Source: Meconema thalassinum (lineage: Eukaryota; Arthropoda; Insecta; Orthoptera; Tettigoniidae). Taken from it: a DNA stretch of 64,000 nt. Shown one piece after another: positions 32,605 through 45,054 of this stretch. The stretch lies in NCBI GenBank assembly GCA_946902985.2, contig OX336393.1:362558779-362622778 (forward strand). The letters are read 5' to 3'. A program made the position numbers and the translations under genes. Under the pieces are notes generated by a model. That model worked only from the letters and a program-made list of their open reading frames with translations. It had not been told where the DNA came from and made no database searches. Position 1 is the first letter of the stretch. The number at the start of each line of letters is the position of its first letter.

Positions 32605-33118
32605 GTTGTTGTTTGATTCTTCAGTCTTTTGACTGGTTTGATGCAGGTCTCCATGCCTCCCTGTCCTAAGCTAATCGTTTCATCCCTACATAGCTGCCAC
32701 ATCCTACATCCTAAGCAATCTGTTTAATATATTCCAACCTTGGTGTACCCCTACAGTTCTCGTCCTCGACCCTTCCTTCAAAAACTAAGCTTGTTATTTC
32801 TGGGTGTCTTAGTATGTGTCCTACCAACCTATTCCTTCTCTTCATTAGCAGTCACCAGAAACATCTCTCCTCTCCCAGTCGTCTTAATACCTCTTCATTT
32901 GTTAGCCTATTTACCAATCTGATCATCATAATTCTCCTCTAACACCACATTTCAAACGCTTCAATCTCCTCTTCTCTGCTGCACCAATAGTCCAAGTTTC
33001 ACTTCCATATAGTGCCGCAGACAAAGGCTTTCAAAAATGACTTCCCAATACTCAAATCTATATTCGATGTCAACAGATTCTTTTTCTGAAGAAATGCTTC
33101 CCTTGCCTGAGCCAACCT
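32605..33118 (-). mobile_element. LINE-R copy 2, 5'-truncated
   Basis: Same 3' section as 11519-12206: on the minus strand LAQAREAFLQKKNL-type sequence through YRRM-like and RGxPR-like blocks to the tail CTGAAGAATCAAACAACAAC. Several frameshifts. The target duplication was not resolved because the (CAA)n tail blends with the flank. Confidence 0.8.
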
Positions 33119-33484
33119 GAACTGTTTAGCAACTGCTAAAGGCAACATATAGGTTATGAGATATAATTTTCTTTAAATCAGCAGAAATTGTCATGCAAAA
33201 GGAGGACCTTCCCCCTTAAAAACCTTATTTTTTCTCTTCGTTCAATGAGCTTACCACGCATGTTAGTTAACTGTGTGCAAGAACGTAAAAAAACATGACT
33301 CCAACAGATATCAGACGCAAGAAGTCTGGTGGATGCAGTATGTTCAAAGAATACTTATTACGAATTCAGTGTTATTCACGGAACTTCAACACATCGATAT
33401 ATCCAGAGAGAGAGAACGATGCCGGCGTTGTCTTGGTTACAACAGTGATAGCACAAAGTGTCTGGAAATGAATAACAATTAATA

Positions 33485-36447
33485 AACAAGTAGTTCCGTG
33501 AAGAAATATACATCCTATTTTCATATATCCTGCTCATGTTAATTGCCTCTATCAACATTCAAAATTTAAGTTTGATTGTTGTGATAGATTTGTAGATATT
33601 GAGAAACGTCTAAATATTTCAGATGGTCACCAGGTTGGATTTTTATTTATGTACTATTACATGAAGATTATTGTGTACGTGTGGTATTCAAAATTCAATC
33701 GCATGATTAGGACACAAGAAGTAACAAGAAGTTCCGTGACGAAATAAAGAGCCTACTTTTCTTAAAATTCAAGATTCATGTCAATCATTAATCTATAAGG
33801 ATCTACTTAGAATAATGACGAAATTAAGTTGGTAATATGGACATTTCTAATTAGTTCGAAATACTGTATACTGGCATAATGTAGCCTAATAGAGCACTAC
33901 AGTTGGCAGCCCTGGTGACTGAATACATTCTTAGTTCCATCTCTTAAGGAACAGAATTCACATACAAAATTTGGTTGAAGTCCAATAGATAGCATGGGCG
34001 TTACATGCAGTTAAACATTGGATCTAACAGCGCGCGTAAAATCATGTTGGCAACAATGTCATGCATGTGTTGGTCAGAAATAATCTGAAATAATATGATC
34101 TATTGTTGTGCCAATTTTTAATGTAATCCTTTAGTTAGTATAGAAGTTAAATGCATTTTAAAATTGGATCTATCAGCAGGCTTAGAATCTTGTTGGCAGC
34201 ACTGACGTATATTAGTTACTCCAAATTAATCTAGAATTCCAGGTATTATACGTGTGCAAAGTTTAGAGCTATTGGCTCGCATACTTTCTGATATATTGAT
34301 ATTAGGGTAACAAAAGTAGAGACAGCATTTATTAACAGTTGGCAGCCCTGGTTGCTCTTAAGAATACGCATAGTCATATCTGTTATGGTACACATTGCAC
34401 ATACGAAATTTGGTTGAAATCCAATTGATAGTATGGAGGTTACAAGAATTTAAAGTTGGACTTCTCAGCAGGCTTAGAATCATGTTGGTAGCACTGACGT
34501 ATATAAGTTACTCCAAATTAATATAGAATGTCAGGCACTATACGTGTGAATAGTTTAAAGCTGTTGGCTTGCATACTTTCTGATATATTGGTATTTGGAT
34601 AAAAGAAATTGAGAGCATTTATTAACAGTTGGCAGCCCTGTTCGCTCTTAAGAATAAGCTCAGTCATATCTGGTTATGTACAAATAGCACATACGAAATT
34701 TGGTTAAATTCCAATTGATAGTGTAGAAGTTATATGCATTTAAAAATTGGACCTATCAGGAGGCTTATAATCATTTTGGTAACCCTGACATGTATTGCAA
34801 TCTGGAAATTAAGCTGAAATATAATTATCTATACGTGTGCCAATTTTAAAATAGCTCCCATACATACCTTCCAAGATATCCAATATGGAGCTAAAATTTC
34901 AATTGCTATTTTGCAGCAGTTGGTAGCACTGACATCATTTTCAAATACGGCATTGAGATATTCAGGTATATATCTTTACTCCTAGCAAATTTTGTTTCGA
35001 TTGCTGCAGCCGTTTAGGAGTTGATATGGGGGGGGGGGGGCACACACAACCAGACAGACAGACAGACAGAAGGACAGTCAGACAGACACATTCACATTTG
35101 CCCGGATCGATCTAATGAGTCTACTTTTTCCTCATTTTGGCGAAATGTGAAAAGTAGGCTAAAAACGAGATTTTAAAATTTCGCACAGCTGTCATCTTGT
35201 GGTTATGAAAACAATTGAAATAAATTAGATGCCTGTGGATTAAAATTTGTATACGCATTTAATGTGAAAAGTTTTACTGCACTCGGATGGTTAAATCGCG
35301 AGAAACGTCCATTTAAATATTTATAATTCGCGTCGCCGCCATTTTGGATTTGTGCTCACCAGGTTACTGAAAGTCCTGTAGGTGAACTTATGTTCATAGC
35401 CTCTATGAACAATAAGAATTTCAGTTTGATTGCTGTAAACGATTCGTAGAAATTTAGAACCGACAAAATATTTCGGATTCTCGCCATTTTGGATTATTAT
35501 ATGTATAGGCCATAGAGTTATGTACCATTAAAGGAAAATTATTACATAGCTTCATTATTCAAACTTTCACTTCGATCGCATGATTACGACACAAGAAAAT
35601 ATACTTAATTTTAAAATTTCGCAAGGCCTCCATCTTGTGGGTATGTAAACAATTGAACTAAATTAGATGCCAGTGTATTACAATATGTATAGTCATTTAC
35701 TGTACCACATTTCATTGCGCTCAGATGGTTAAATCACGAGAAAAGTCTATTAAAATGTTTCAACTTCGCTTGGCCGCCATGTTCGTATTATGCTTTACAG
35801 GTTTTTGAAAATTACATAGATAAATTTGTAGCAGTGCCCTTTATCACCGTAGAAATGTCACGGTGATATCTGTAATAGTTTCGGAGTTATAGAAGTTATA
35901 GAATGCCAGTGAAATATTTCGCAAAGCCGCCATTTTGAGGTTATGTAAGCAAATGAACTAAATTAAACGCCAGTTCATTGCAATGTGTATAAACATTTGC
36001 TGTACCAAGTTTCATTACGTTTGGATGGTTAAATCGCGAGAAAAGTCTATTTTAATGTCTCAATTTCGCCTAGCCACCATGTTGGTTTTGTAGTTACCAG
36101 GTTTTTGAAAGTCTCATAGGTGAATTTCTAATAGTGCCCTTTATGCCCGCACAAGATATCAGGGTGATATCTGTAATAGTTTCGGAGATACTGAATGCTG
36201 GTGAATTATTTCGCATAGCCGCCATGTTGGATTGGTGAGACAGAATAAAATTTAACGGGCACGGTCGAGGTTGGCCAGAATCGTGCTATGCTCTTACCAG
36301 GTTTCAATGAAATCGCTCCAGCCGTTTAGAAGTTATTAGGGGACACACACACACACACACACGCGAATCACACATGCACACACAGACACACGGACAAAAG
36401 GTGATCTCTTAAGTCTATTTTTTTTTTCATAAAATGAAAATAGGCTA
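33485..36447 (-). repeat. Rep-J copy b, with Rep-K nested inside
   Basis: Left end AACAAGTAGTTCCGTGAAGA is the inverse of the 3' hairpin end; the right end has (CA)n at 36340-36362 and AAAGGTGATCTCTTAAGTCT followed by the palindromic TGAAAATAGGCT. Internal blocks with GCCGCCAT words recur about every 200-250 bp. Split at 33723-35161. Confidence 0.85.
33723..35161 (-). repeat. Rep-K, second family with Rep-J-like ends
   Basis: Left end AACAAGAAGTTCCGTGACGA, right end GTGAAAAGTAGGCT, closely parallel to Rep-J ends but with a different interior. Units of about 290 bp begin AGTTGGCAGCCCTG (33903, 34335, 34626). A G12 run and (ACAG)n follow at 35029-35085. Outside it, GACACAAGAAGTA and AAAACGAGATTTTAAAA restore the Rep-J sequence seen intact at 37267-37300. 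Confidence 0.85.
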
Positions 36448-36579
36448 AAATAGACGGGCACTGTATATCAGTCCCAGGGCACTATAAAGGCTAAACACTG
36501 CACCACTACGCCCCCTTACAATATTTAACCCTCTATAGGGCAAAACTATTTTTTTTTGGTTTTTATGTGATTTTAAATT

Positions 36580-36906
36580 GAGCCTCCGTGGCTTAGGCGG
36601 TAGCACGCCGGCCTCTCACCGCTGGGTCCGTGGATCAAATCCCGGTCACTCCATGTGAGATCTGTGCTGGACAAAACGGAGGCAGACAGGTTTTTCTCCG
36701 GGTACTCCGGTTTTCCCTGTCACAATTTCATTCCAGCAACACTCTCCCCTATCATTTCATTTCATCTGTCATTCATTTAATCATTGCCCCAGAGGAGTGC
36801 GTCAGGGCTCGGCAGCCGGCACATTTCATATCCTCGCCGCTAGATGGGGGCTTCATTCATTCCATTCCTGACCCGGTCGGAGACTGGAAGCAGGCTGTGG
36901 ATTTTC
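36580..36906 (+). mobile_element. SINE-B, full length with 15-bp TSD
   Basis: ATGTGATTTTAAATT at 36565-36579 and 36907-36921. Head GAGCCTCCGTGGCTTAGGCG with box B-like GGATCAAATCCCGG; end CAGGCTGTGGATTTTC. Cleanest SINE-B in the window, 327 bp. Confidence 0.95.
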
Positions 36907-37016
36907 ATGTGATTTTAAATTCTAATTTATTTTAATTATTATAATAATTAATAATGTTATTTTTTGTTTCTCTAAGTTTAATGTTTTTATGTTTATTAGC
37001 CTATTTTCATTAATGA

Positions 37017-38483
37017 AACAAGTAGTTCCGTGAAGAACTACAGTATACAGCCTATTTTCATATATCCTACTTATGTTAATTGTCTCTCTCAACATACAAA
37101 ATTTGAGTTTGATTGCTGTAATAAATTCGTAGATATCGAGAACCGACTAAATATGGCGGATGGTCACCATGTTGGATTTTTATATATGTAGGTCTTAGAG
37201 TTATGTACTGTTACATGAAGATTATTGTGTACGTGTAGTATTCAAACTTCAATCGCATGATTTGGACACAAGAAGTAGAAACGAGGTTTTAAAATTTCGC
37301 ACAGCTACCATCTTTTGGTTATGGAAACAATTGAAAAATATAGATGCCAGTGGATTAACATTTGTATAAGGATTTACTGTACCAAGTGTCACTTCACTCG
37401 GATGGTTAAATTGCGAGAAACGACCATGTGAATATTTATACTTCGCGTTGCCGCCATGTTGAATTTGTGATCACCAGGTTATTGAAAGTCCTATAGGTGA
37501 ACTTATGTTCATAGCCCCTATTAAGATTAAAAAATTCAGTTTGATTGGTGTAATAGATTCGTAGATATTGAAATCCATCTAAGTATTTCGGATGGTCGCA
37601 ATGTTGGATTGTTATATGTATAGGCCATAGAGTTATGTACCATTAAAGGAAAATTATTGCGTAGGTTCATTATTCAAACTTTCACTTCGATCGCATGATT
37701 ACGACACAAGAAGTAAAAACTTAATTTTAAAATTCGCACAGTCGCCATCTTGAGGTTATGTAAACAATTGAACTAAATTAGATACCAGTGCATTGCAATG
37801 TGTATAACATTTGCTGTACCAAGTTTCATTGCGTTTGGATCATTAAATCGCGAGGAAGGTCTATTTAAAGTTTTCAAATTCGCTTGACCGCCATATTAGT
37901 TTTGTAGTTAAGCGGTTTTTGAAAGTCTTATAGATGAACTTCCAGTAGTGCCCTTTATCTCAGTACAAAATTTCAGGGTGATACCGCTAATAGTTTCAGA
38001 GATATAGAATGCCGGTGAAATATTTCGCACAGCCGCCATCTTGAGGTTATGTAAACAATTGGACAAAGTTAGATCTCGGTGTATTACAATGTGTATAAAT
38101 ATATACTGTACCAAGTTTTATTGCGTTTGGTTGGTTAAAATGCGAGAAACGTCTATTTACATGTCGCAAATTCGCTTGGCCGCCATGTTGGTTTTGTGAT
38201 CACCAGTTTATTGAAAGTCCTATAGGTGAACTTATTTTCATAGCCCCTATGAAGATTAAAAAATTCAGTTTGATTGCTGTAATAGATTCATAGATATTGA
38301 GATCCATCTAAATATTTCGGATGGTCGCCATGTTGGATTGTTATATGTATAGGCCATAGAGTCATGTACCATTAAAGGAAAATTATTGCATAGGTTCATT
38401 GTTCAAATTTTCACTTCGATCGCATGATTACGACACAAGAAATAAAAACTTAATTTTAAAATTCGCACAGCCAGCATTTTGAG

Positions 38484-38519
<36 letters not shown>

Positions 38520-41320
38520 AGAAAAGCGCACGAATGTGCATAACATAGATTTACACTAGTGAAACAAATATGCTACAAAAGAGTTAATTAATGTGAAAAG
38601 CATCATGATCCAGTAATCAATCAGGAATGTGTGCATTAAAGCATTCATTCATGACCAGTCATTATATTGTAAATTGAATGTCATTTGTGAAATAGAGCAA
38701 CACTGTATGATGCTTTGTTCATTTTAAATGTTAGTCCTTGCTATAATCACAGAGTGATTTCTGGTTATTTTTACATCGTGTGATGTGATATGTGTCACAG
38801 AACTGGTCACTTAACGAGCACACGCAGAGTTCATTTGGGGCGTGGTAGGACATGTTTTTACATATTTTATGGTGGTACCCATGCACTGCTAACTTTATCA
38901 CCACATGTCTTAGTTTCTGTTTGGCGCTGGTCCAGTTCCGGTTGATCATGGCATCCATGCTGTAAAATTCTAGCGGAATGCCTTCTCTCTTATCTCTTCT
39001 CTCTGCTAGGTGCGCTTCAGCATTCTTTGTTGATGGAAGCTGTAATTTTGTTCTTATTTCTTCGACGAGGAAGGGTTCCCGTGCTAATTCATATGTTAGG
39101 CGGGAGCGCGTGTATTTTGAGATGTCCATTAAGGTTTTCAGGTATTGGGCTTTAACTCTTTCGATGGTGGCCAGATCTCTCTTCGTTAGTCGGTCCCATA
39201 TCAAGTGGATCCCGTACGTGAGAATTGGTACGATCTTTGCGTCAAACAGATGCATAGCTGTTTTAAGGATAGCTGCTGTAGATTGATAATGTCGTACATG
39301 GCTTTCAAGCAAGCCACTGCTCTGTCTTGGATGTGTAGTCTGAATGTTCCGGTAGTCTGTAAAGTGATCCCAAGGTATTTAACTGCATTCACTATTTCCA
39401 CTTTGACCTCTTCATATTGCAAGTTGTCGTTTGCTGCTACACGCCCACCTTTCCGAAAAACCATGTGTTGGGGTTTTGTCCAGTTTATTTTCAGACTGTT
39501 ATTTCCTGTCCATTCTACCAGTGCTGAGAAGGCGTGTTGGAGTTCTTCCTTATTTGGTGATCCTAGGACCATGTCGTCCGCATATATGTAGATCACCGCG
39601 TCCTTTGATTTCTCTCGGATTGCTGTTGTTACATCGGCTGTGGCAATATTGAACAGTATGGGACTGAGGGGGGTCACCTTGCAACACTCCATTAGTTTGG
39701 GTGATTTCCTTTGTTTTGCATACTGCGTCATCTATGGTGATCTGGTTGTATGCCAGGATATTTTTTACTAAGATTGTTAAAGGATTGTGATTTCCGATGA
39801 TATTTGGAAGTTTCGATGTGAGCTTTCTTCTGTCAATTAGGACGAAGGCCTTTGTATAGTCTATAAAGACTGCATAAAACTTTCCCTTTTGGAGTCTTTT
39901 TGCTTCCTCTATGTCATTTAACAGATTTTGAATTGCGTGAAAGGTTCCTCTTCCTCGTCTAAAGCCGAATTGTTCCTCCGGTATCTTGGAGTCGACTTCG
40001 TATACTATCCTGTTGGTTAGAATTCTTGTCAGTAACTTGAAGGTGTTGCTTTCCAGTGCAATTCCTCTGTACGAGTTGGGGTCGTTGGTTTCACCTTTTC
40101 CTTTATAGAGAGTTTTAATGGTCGATTTTCTCCATTCTTCGGGAATATTTCCTGTTTCTAGGCATTTGGTAAAGAGCTTGGACCATAGGTCTGATAGGTA
40201 TTGTGCCGATTCCTTTAGATGTTCGTTGAACAACCCGTCTGGTCCTGCGGCCTTGTTACATTTCGTAGCATTGATTATGTCCAATACCTCTGTTTTAGTG
40301 ATGGGGAGTATTTCTTCGTGTTGATCTCTACATTCAATTTCATATGCCGCTTGTTGACCTGTACCGTTAAGGATGAGAGTGAAATGCGATTACCATATTC
40401 CTATTTCTACGTTGCTAGATCTTGACGATCTTCTTGGTCTGATGGCTATGTATGGATCATTCATTGCTTCTTTGGCGATCCTCTCACCTTCTTTTTCTAT
40501 GTATTGAAAGCGTTTACGTTTTAGGAGATTCTTGTAATATCTCCGTGTTTCCCCATATACTCTTAGGTCCTCTGGTGTTGACATGATCCTAGCTATATGT
40601 AAACAATTAAACTAAATTTGATACCAGTGCATTACAATGTGTATATATATTTGCTGTACCAAGTTCCATTGCGTTTGGATCATTAAATCGCAAGGAAGGT
40701 CTATATAAAATTTTCAACTTCGCTTGGCCACCATATTCGTTTTGTAGTTAACCGGTTTTTGAAAGTCTTATAGATGAACTTTCAGTAGTGCCCTTTATCT
40801 CCGTACAAAATTTCAGGGTGATACCGCTAATACCGAGGTAGTTTCAGAGATATAGAATGCAGGTGAAATATTTCGTACAGCCGCCATCTTGAGGTTTTGT
40901 AAACAATTGAACGAAGTTAGATGTCGGTGCATTATACTGTGTATAAACATATACTGTACCAAGTATTATTGCGCTTGGTTGGTTAAATCGCGAGAAACGT
41001 CTATTTAAATATCGCAATTTCGCTTGGCCACCATGTTGGTTTTCTAGTTACCAGGTTTTCAAACGTCACATGGGCGAACTTCTAGTAGTTCCCTTTATCA
41101 TCGTAATATATTCCAGGGTGATTTCGGTAATAGTTTCGGAGATATTGAATGCTAGTGAAATATTTCGCACGGCCGCCATGTTGGATTGGTGAGACGTAAC
41201 AAAATTTGAAGGGCACTGTCGAGGTCATCCGGAATAGTGCTATAAACTTACCGAGTTTCATTGAAATCGGTCAATCCGTTTAGATGTTATTATTGCCACA
41301 CAGCATCTCACACACACCAT

Positions 41321-41353
<33 letters not shown>

Positions 41354-41412
41354 ACAGATACACGGACAAAAGGTGATCTCATAAGCCTATTTTTTATAAA
41401 TGAAAATAGGCT
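37017..41412 (-). repeat. Rep-J copy c, with a LINE inside
   Basis: Left end AACAAGTAGTTCCGTGAAGA; right end TGATCTCATAAGCCTATTTT then the palindrome to TAGGCT. Internal units with GCCGCCAT(C/G)TTG recur many times. The LINE at 38489-40595 interrupts a unit: GAGGTTAT on one side and TGTAAACAATTAA on the other, as in the unbroken unit at 37750-37770. Confidence 0.85.
38489..40595 (-). pseudogene. LINE with (TAA)n tail, reverse transcriptase, frameshifted
   Basis: The minus strand reads, in order: a lead frame (40584-40390), then KCNKAAGPDGLFNEHLKESA, EEWRKSTIKTLYKGKG, NSYRGIALES, EQFGFRRGRGTFHAIQNL (40284 down), VFIDYTKAF (motif A), NGVLQGDP, a frameshift in a C-run near 39668, SPILFNIATAD, the catalytic YADD (about 39591), and KYLGITL. 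A second shift near 39250 leads to the 193-codon C-terminal frame ending at 38731. It closes with an AT-rich 3' region and a (TTA)10 run, i.e. a (TAA)n tail on its sense strand as in I-type elements. Endonuclease missing: 5' truncated. Clade uncertain. Confidence 0.8.
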
Positions 41413-42916
41413 AAAAATAGGCTTATGAGATCACCTTTCGTACGTGTGTCTGTCTGTGTGTGCGTGTGTGTGTGTGATGTTGTTTGTGATGGTGTGTGTG
41501 TGATGGTGTGTGCGCTCCCCCCCCCTAATAACTTCTAAACGGCTGGAGCGATTTCAATGAAACTCGGTAAGTTCATAGCACAATTCCGGGCGACACAGTT
41601 CGTGCTCTTCAAATTTTGTTACGTCTCACTAATCCAACATGGCGGCTGTGCGAAATATTTCACTAGCATTCAATATCTCCGAAACGTTTACCGATATCAT
41701 CATGGAATATTTTACGGTGATAAAGGGAACTACTAGAAGTTCACCTATGTGACTTTTGAAAACCTGGTAACTACAAAACCAACATGGCGGCCAAGCGAAG
41801 TTGCAACATTTAAATACGCCTTTCTCTTGATTTAAACATCCAAACGCAATAAAACTTGGTACAGTATATGTTTATACGCATTGAAATACACCGACATCTA
41901 ACTTCATTCAATTGTTTACATAACCTCAAGATGGCGGCTGTGCGAAATATTTCACCGGCATCCCATATCTATGAAACTATTAGCGGTATCACCCTGAACT
42001 TTAGTACGGAGATAAAGGACACTACTGGAAATGCATCTATAAGACTTTCAAAAACCAGTTAACTACAAAACGAATATGACGGCCAAGCGAATTTGGAAAT
42101 TTTAAATAGACCTTTCTCGCGATTTAATGACCCAAACGCAATGAAACATGGTACAGCAAATGTTTATACACATTGTAATGCACTGGTATCTAATTTATTT
42201 CAATTGTTTACATAACCTCAAGATGGCGGCTGTGCGAATTTTAAAATTAAGTTTTTATTTCTTGTGTCGTAATCATGTAATCGAAGTAAAAGTTTGTATA
42301 ATGAACCTACGCAATAATTTTCCTTTAAAGGTACATGACTCTATGGCCTATAGTCCACATATAACAATCCAACATGGCGACCATCCAAAATATTTAGATG
42401 GACCTCAATATCTACGAATCTATTACAGCAATCAAACTGAATGTTTTAATGTTCATAGGGGCTATGAACGTATGTTCACTTATACGACTTTCAATAACCT
42501 GGTGATCACAAATCCAACATGGCGGTGACGCGAAATATAAATATTCACATGGTCGTTTCTCGCAATTTAACCACCAGAGTGCAGTCACACTTGCTACAGT
42601 AAATCCTTATACAAATGTTAATTCTCTGGCATCAAATTTTTTCAATTGTTTCCATAACCACAAGATGGCAGCAGTGCGAAATTTTAATATCTCGTTTTTC
42701 TTTCTCGTGTCCTAATCATGCGATTGAAGTTTGAATACTACACGTACACAATAATCTTCTTGTAACAGTACATAACTCTAAGACCATCCGAAATATTTAG
42801 TCGGTTCTCTATCTACGAATCTATTACAGCAATCAAACTGAAATTTTGATAGTGGCAATTAACATAAGTAGGATATATGAAAATAGGCTGTATAGTTCTT
42901 CACGGTACTACTTGTT
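41413..42916 (+). repeat. Rep-J copy d, head to head with copy c
   Basis: Starts AATAGGCTTATGAGATCACC, then (GT)n and CCCCCCCCTAATAACTTCTA, internal units with CATGGCGGC and AAGATGGCGGC, and ends TAGTTCTTCACGGTACTACT plus TGTT. Together with copy c it makes an inverted pair centred on 41400. Confidence 0.85.
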
Positions 42917-43924
42917 AGTTTTCAATTTCTGTTCTTATAGATTTAATTTTGATATTTTATTCAATTAATTAATTTACCTATTTGGAATTGATTTTTACAA
43001 TTATTTTCATATGTTTTATAGTTTTAGTTTTATAGATATTATATTCATTTTTTATTTCTTTTATTATTGTAATTTAATTTTTATGAAATTTATTTCTGTA
43101 TTTATATTTTATTTTTACACTTTAATTGTTAATGTTTTTAGTTTAGTTTATTTTTTTAATTTTATCCAACACAGTACGCCAAGTAGATACGTAGGTATAT
43201 CATGTTTAGAAATACTGGCACTCCGGCGAATGAAATGTGGTTAATATAGAGACAACTATCCCAAAAAGGATTAAGGAAATTTGTTTATTCGCAATCACCT
43301 TGATTGCGAAGTACGTGGACTAATTAAGCCAATGAATATCACCAAGCCCAGCTATGGAAATCGTGAGAAGACTTACAAAATAAATCTCGAACATTAGGCT
43401 TCTAAGAAACCACACGGGAGTGTAAAAAGAATTGTATTAATGAAGGGGGATAGAAAAATGGCCCGTGCTTCTCGTTAAGTCAGGCGAGCTTATAGCAGAT
43501 CTTACAGAGACGCTGGGGAGATGGATTGAACACGTTAGGGGAGGTTATGTGTAGCAGTTGACTTAGATATGGTCTACGTGATTCGAATGAATAGGGAGAG
43601 ATTGCCTGGGAGACTGAATCTGTTGAGATAAATGGAGCATGGGTGGACCTAGAAGTTGTTAAATGGAGTCTGCATTTAATGATTTAAGAGGCACTGGAAT
43701 ATAGTTTTCAAATACGTGTAATAATTAATTGCACACGTCACCGTTGTGTAAATGTACATTTATTAATCGCATATTTTCCAGCATGGCTTCACCCAAGTAC
43801 TCTGCAAGGGATCATTCCTCTACCGTCGCAATGGTGGTGTCCGGGAGTTGAATACACTAGTACATCTGGGGATGGTGACAGGCCGCTCTCCCAGGAAACC
43901 GCTAACTTGGGTATAATTAAGGAA
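42917..43924. other. No gene; T-rich stretch then unassigned sequence
   Basis: 42930-43170 is very AT-rich and gives a hydrophobic 77-codon frame by composition alone. The rest shows no repeat boxes or motifs. Confidence 0.4.
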
Positions 43925-44310
43925 TTTGTACGACTCGTTGCGTAGTGGCTAGCACTTGGCTGCCACCGCGGACGCCCGGGTTCCATTCCCGACTCTGCCA
44001 AGAAGTTTAATTCTGGTCTGAGGGCTGGAACGGGCTACACTCAGCCTCGTAAGACGAAACTGAGAAGAGTAGGGTTCGATTCCTACCTGAGCCATCCTGG
44101 AAGTGGTTTTCCGTGGTTTCCCACTTCTACTCCAAGAACATGCCACGATGGTTCCTAATTGAAAGCCATGGCCGGTTCCTTCCCAATCCTTATCTGAGTT
44201 ACAAATACACACGCTAATACAGCCATAAAAAACACAGGTTATCATACAAATTCCTCACACACCCAAGTACACGAGACTATATGACCACGATGGCGCAAAG
44301 CCACTTGATT
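43925..44310 (+). mobile_element. SINE-E, full length
   Basis: tRNA-like head TGCGTAGTGGCTAGCACTTG (box A) and CCGGGTTCCATTCCCGAC (box B), then a second box B-like AGGGTTCGATTCCTAC, the body GGAAGTGGTTTTCCGTGGTT, and the end CACCCAAGTACACGAGACTA. Best copy of the family. Confidence 0.8.
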
Positions 44311-44339
44311 AGTCAACAACAACTATTTAAGGAAGGGTC

Positions 44340-44507
44340 GGGAAAGGGATTTTGGAAGGAAGTTGGCCGACGTGACATTTGCCTGGTGGTCAAAATGGAA
44401 AACCACGCAAACCATTTTCAGGACAGTTGAGGTGGGATTCGAACCCACGCTCTTCTGATAGCGATCCAAGAGCTAGTGCTTTAGCACTCTTGGCCACCGT
44501 GGCCGGT
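44340..44507 (-). mobile_element. SINE-F relative, tRNA-derived
   Basis: Minus strand: GGTGGCCAAGAGTGCTAAAG (box A), a long variable-arm-like stretch, GTGGGTTCGAATCCCACC (perfect box B), then GAAAATGGTTTGCGTGGTTT. The spacing fits a Ser/Leu-type tRNA ancestor. 3' end missing. Confidence 0.65.
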
Positions 44508-45054
44508 AATACGAATATATGCCAAATTAAATAGGGATAATGGATTAACTGAAGAAGATTTCCATGTGATTAAAATAAGTGGACAGATTACTGTGGGGGT
44601 TAACAGGATGGCATGTATCGCTCGTCAAGCCAGAATCATCAGATTTTTTAAAATAACAAATCTACAAGACCAAATTACTCTACAAAAAACTGCCAAAGCC
44701 ATGAATGGACGAGGTCCAACAAAATCAAACCTCGAAGGCGGGACAAAATCGTTTACAAGTACGCCTAGTACTTCCGTGAAATACTAAAAGTTTAAGCCCC
44801 CTAAAAAGAGTACTATTTATTTAATATCTATATGGCTGAAATATTTCCTATTGGATTTGTTGATGCTCGATTGACGAAAGAAACATAAGCCTTGTAATCT
44901 GTGCAATTATGTTTATTTTCAAGTGGAATGTCATTATTTCAATCTAATTGGGCATTTTGTGTTGTCTGGCTGAAAGTCACCAGCCAATTATGTGTTACTA
45001 GTATATAAACTACCATGATGTTGTTTCATATGAGCAGCTCTGACAAAAGGGTCA
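44508..45054. other. No feature recognised
   Basis: AT-rich with a 73-codon frame (44566-44787) lacking any known motif. Confidence 0.35.

Noticed and set aside
33900..34900. CRISPR-like spaced repeats
   Set aside because: Units are about 290 bp, diverged along their length and within a eukaryotic mobile element; this is a minisatellite interior.
43011..43244. 77-codon hydrophobic frame that could pass for a membrane protein
   Set aside because: The stretch is almost pure A/T; Phe, Ile, Tyr and Leu codons follow from composition.
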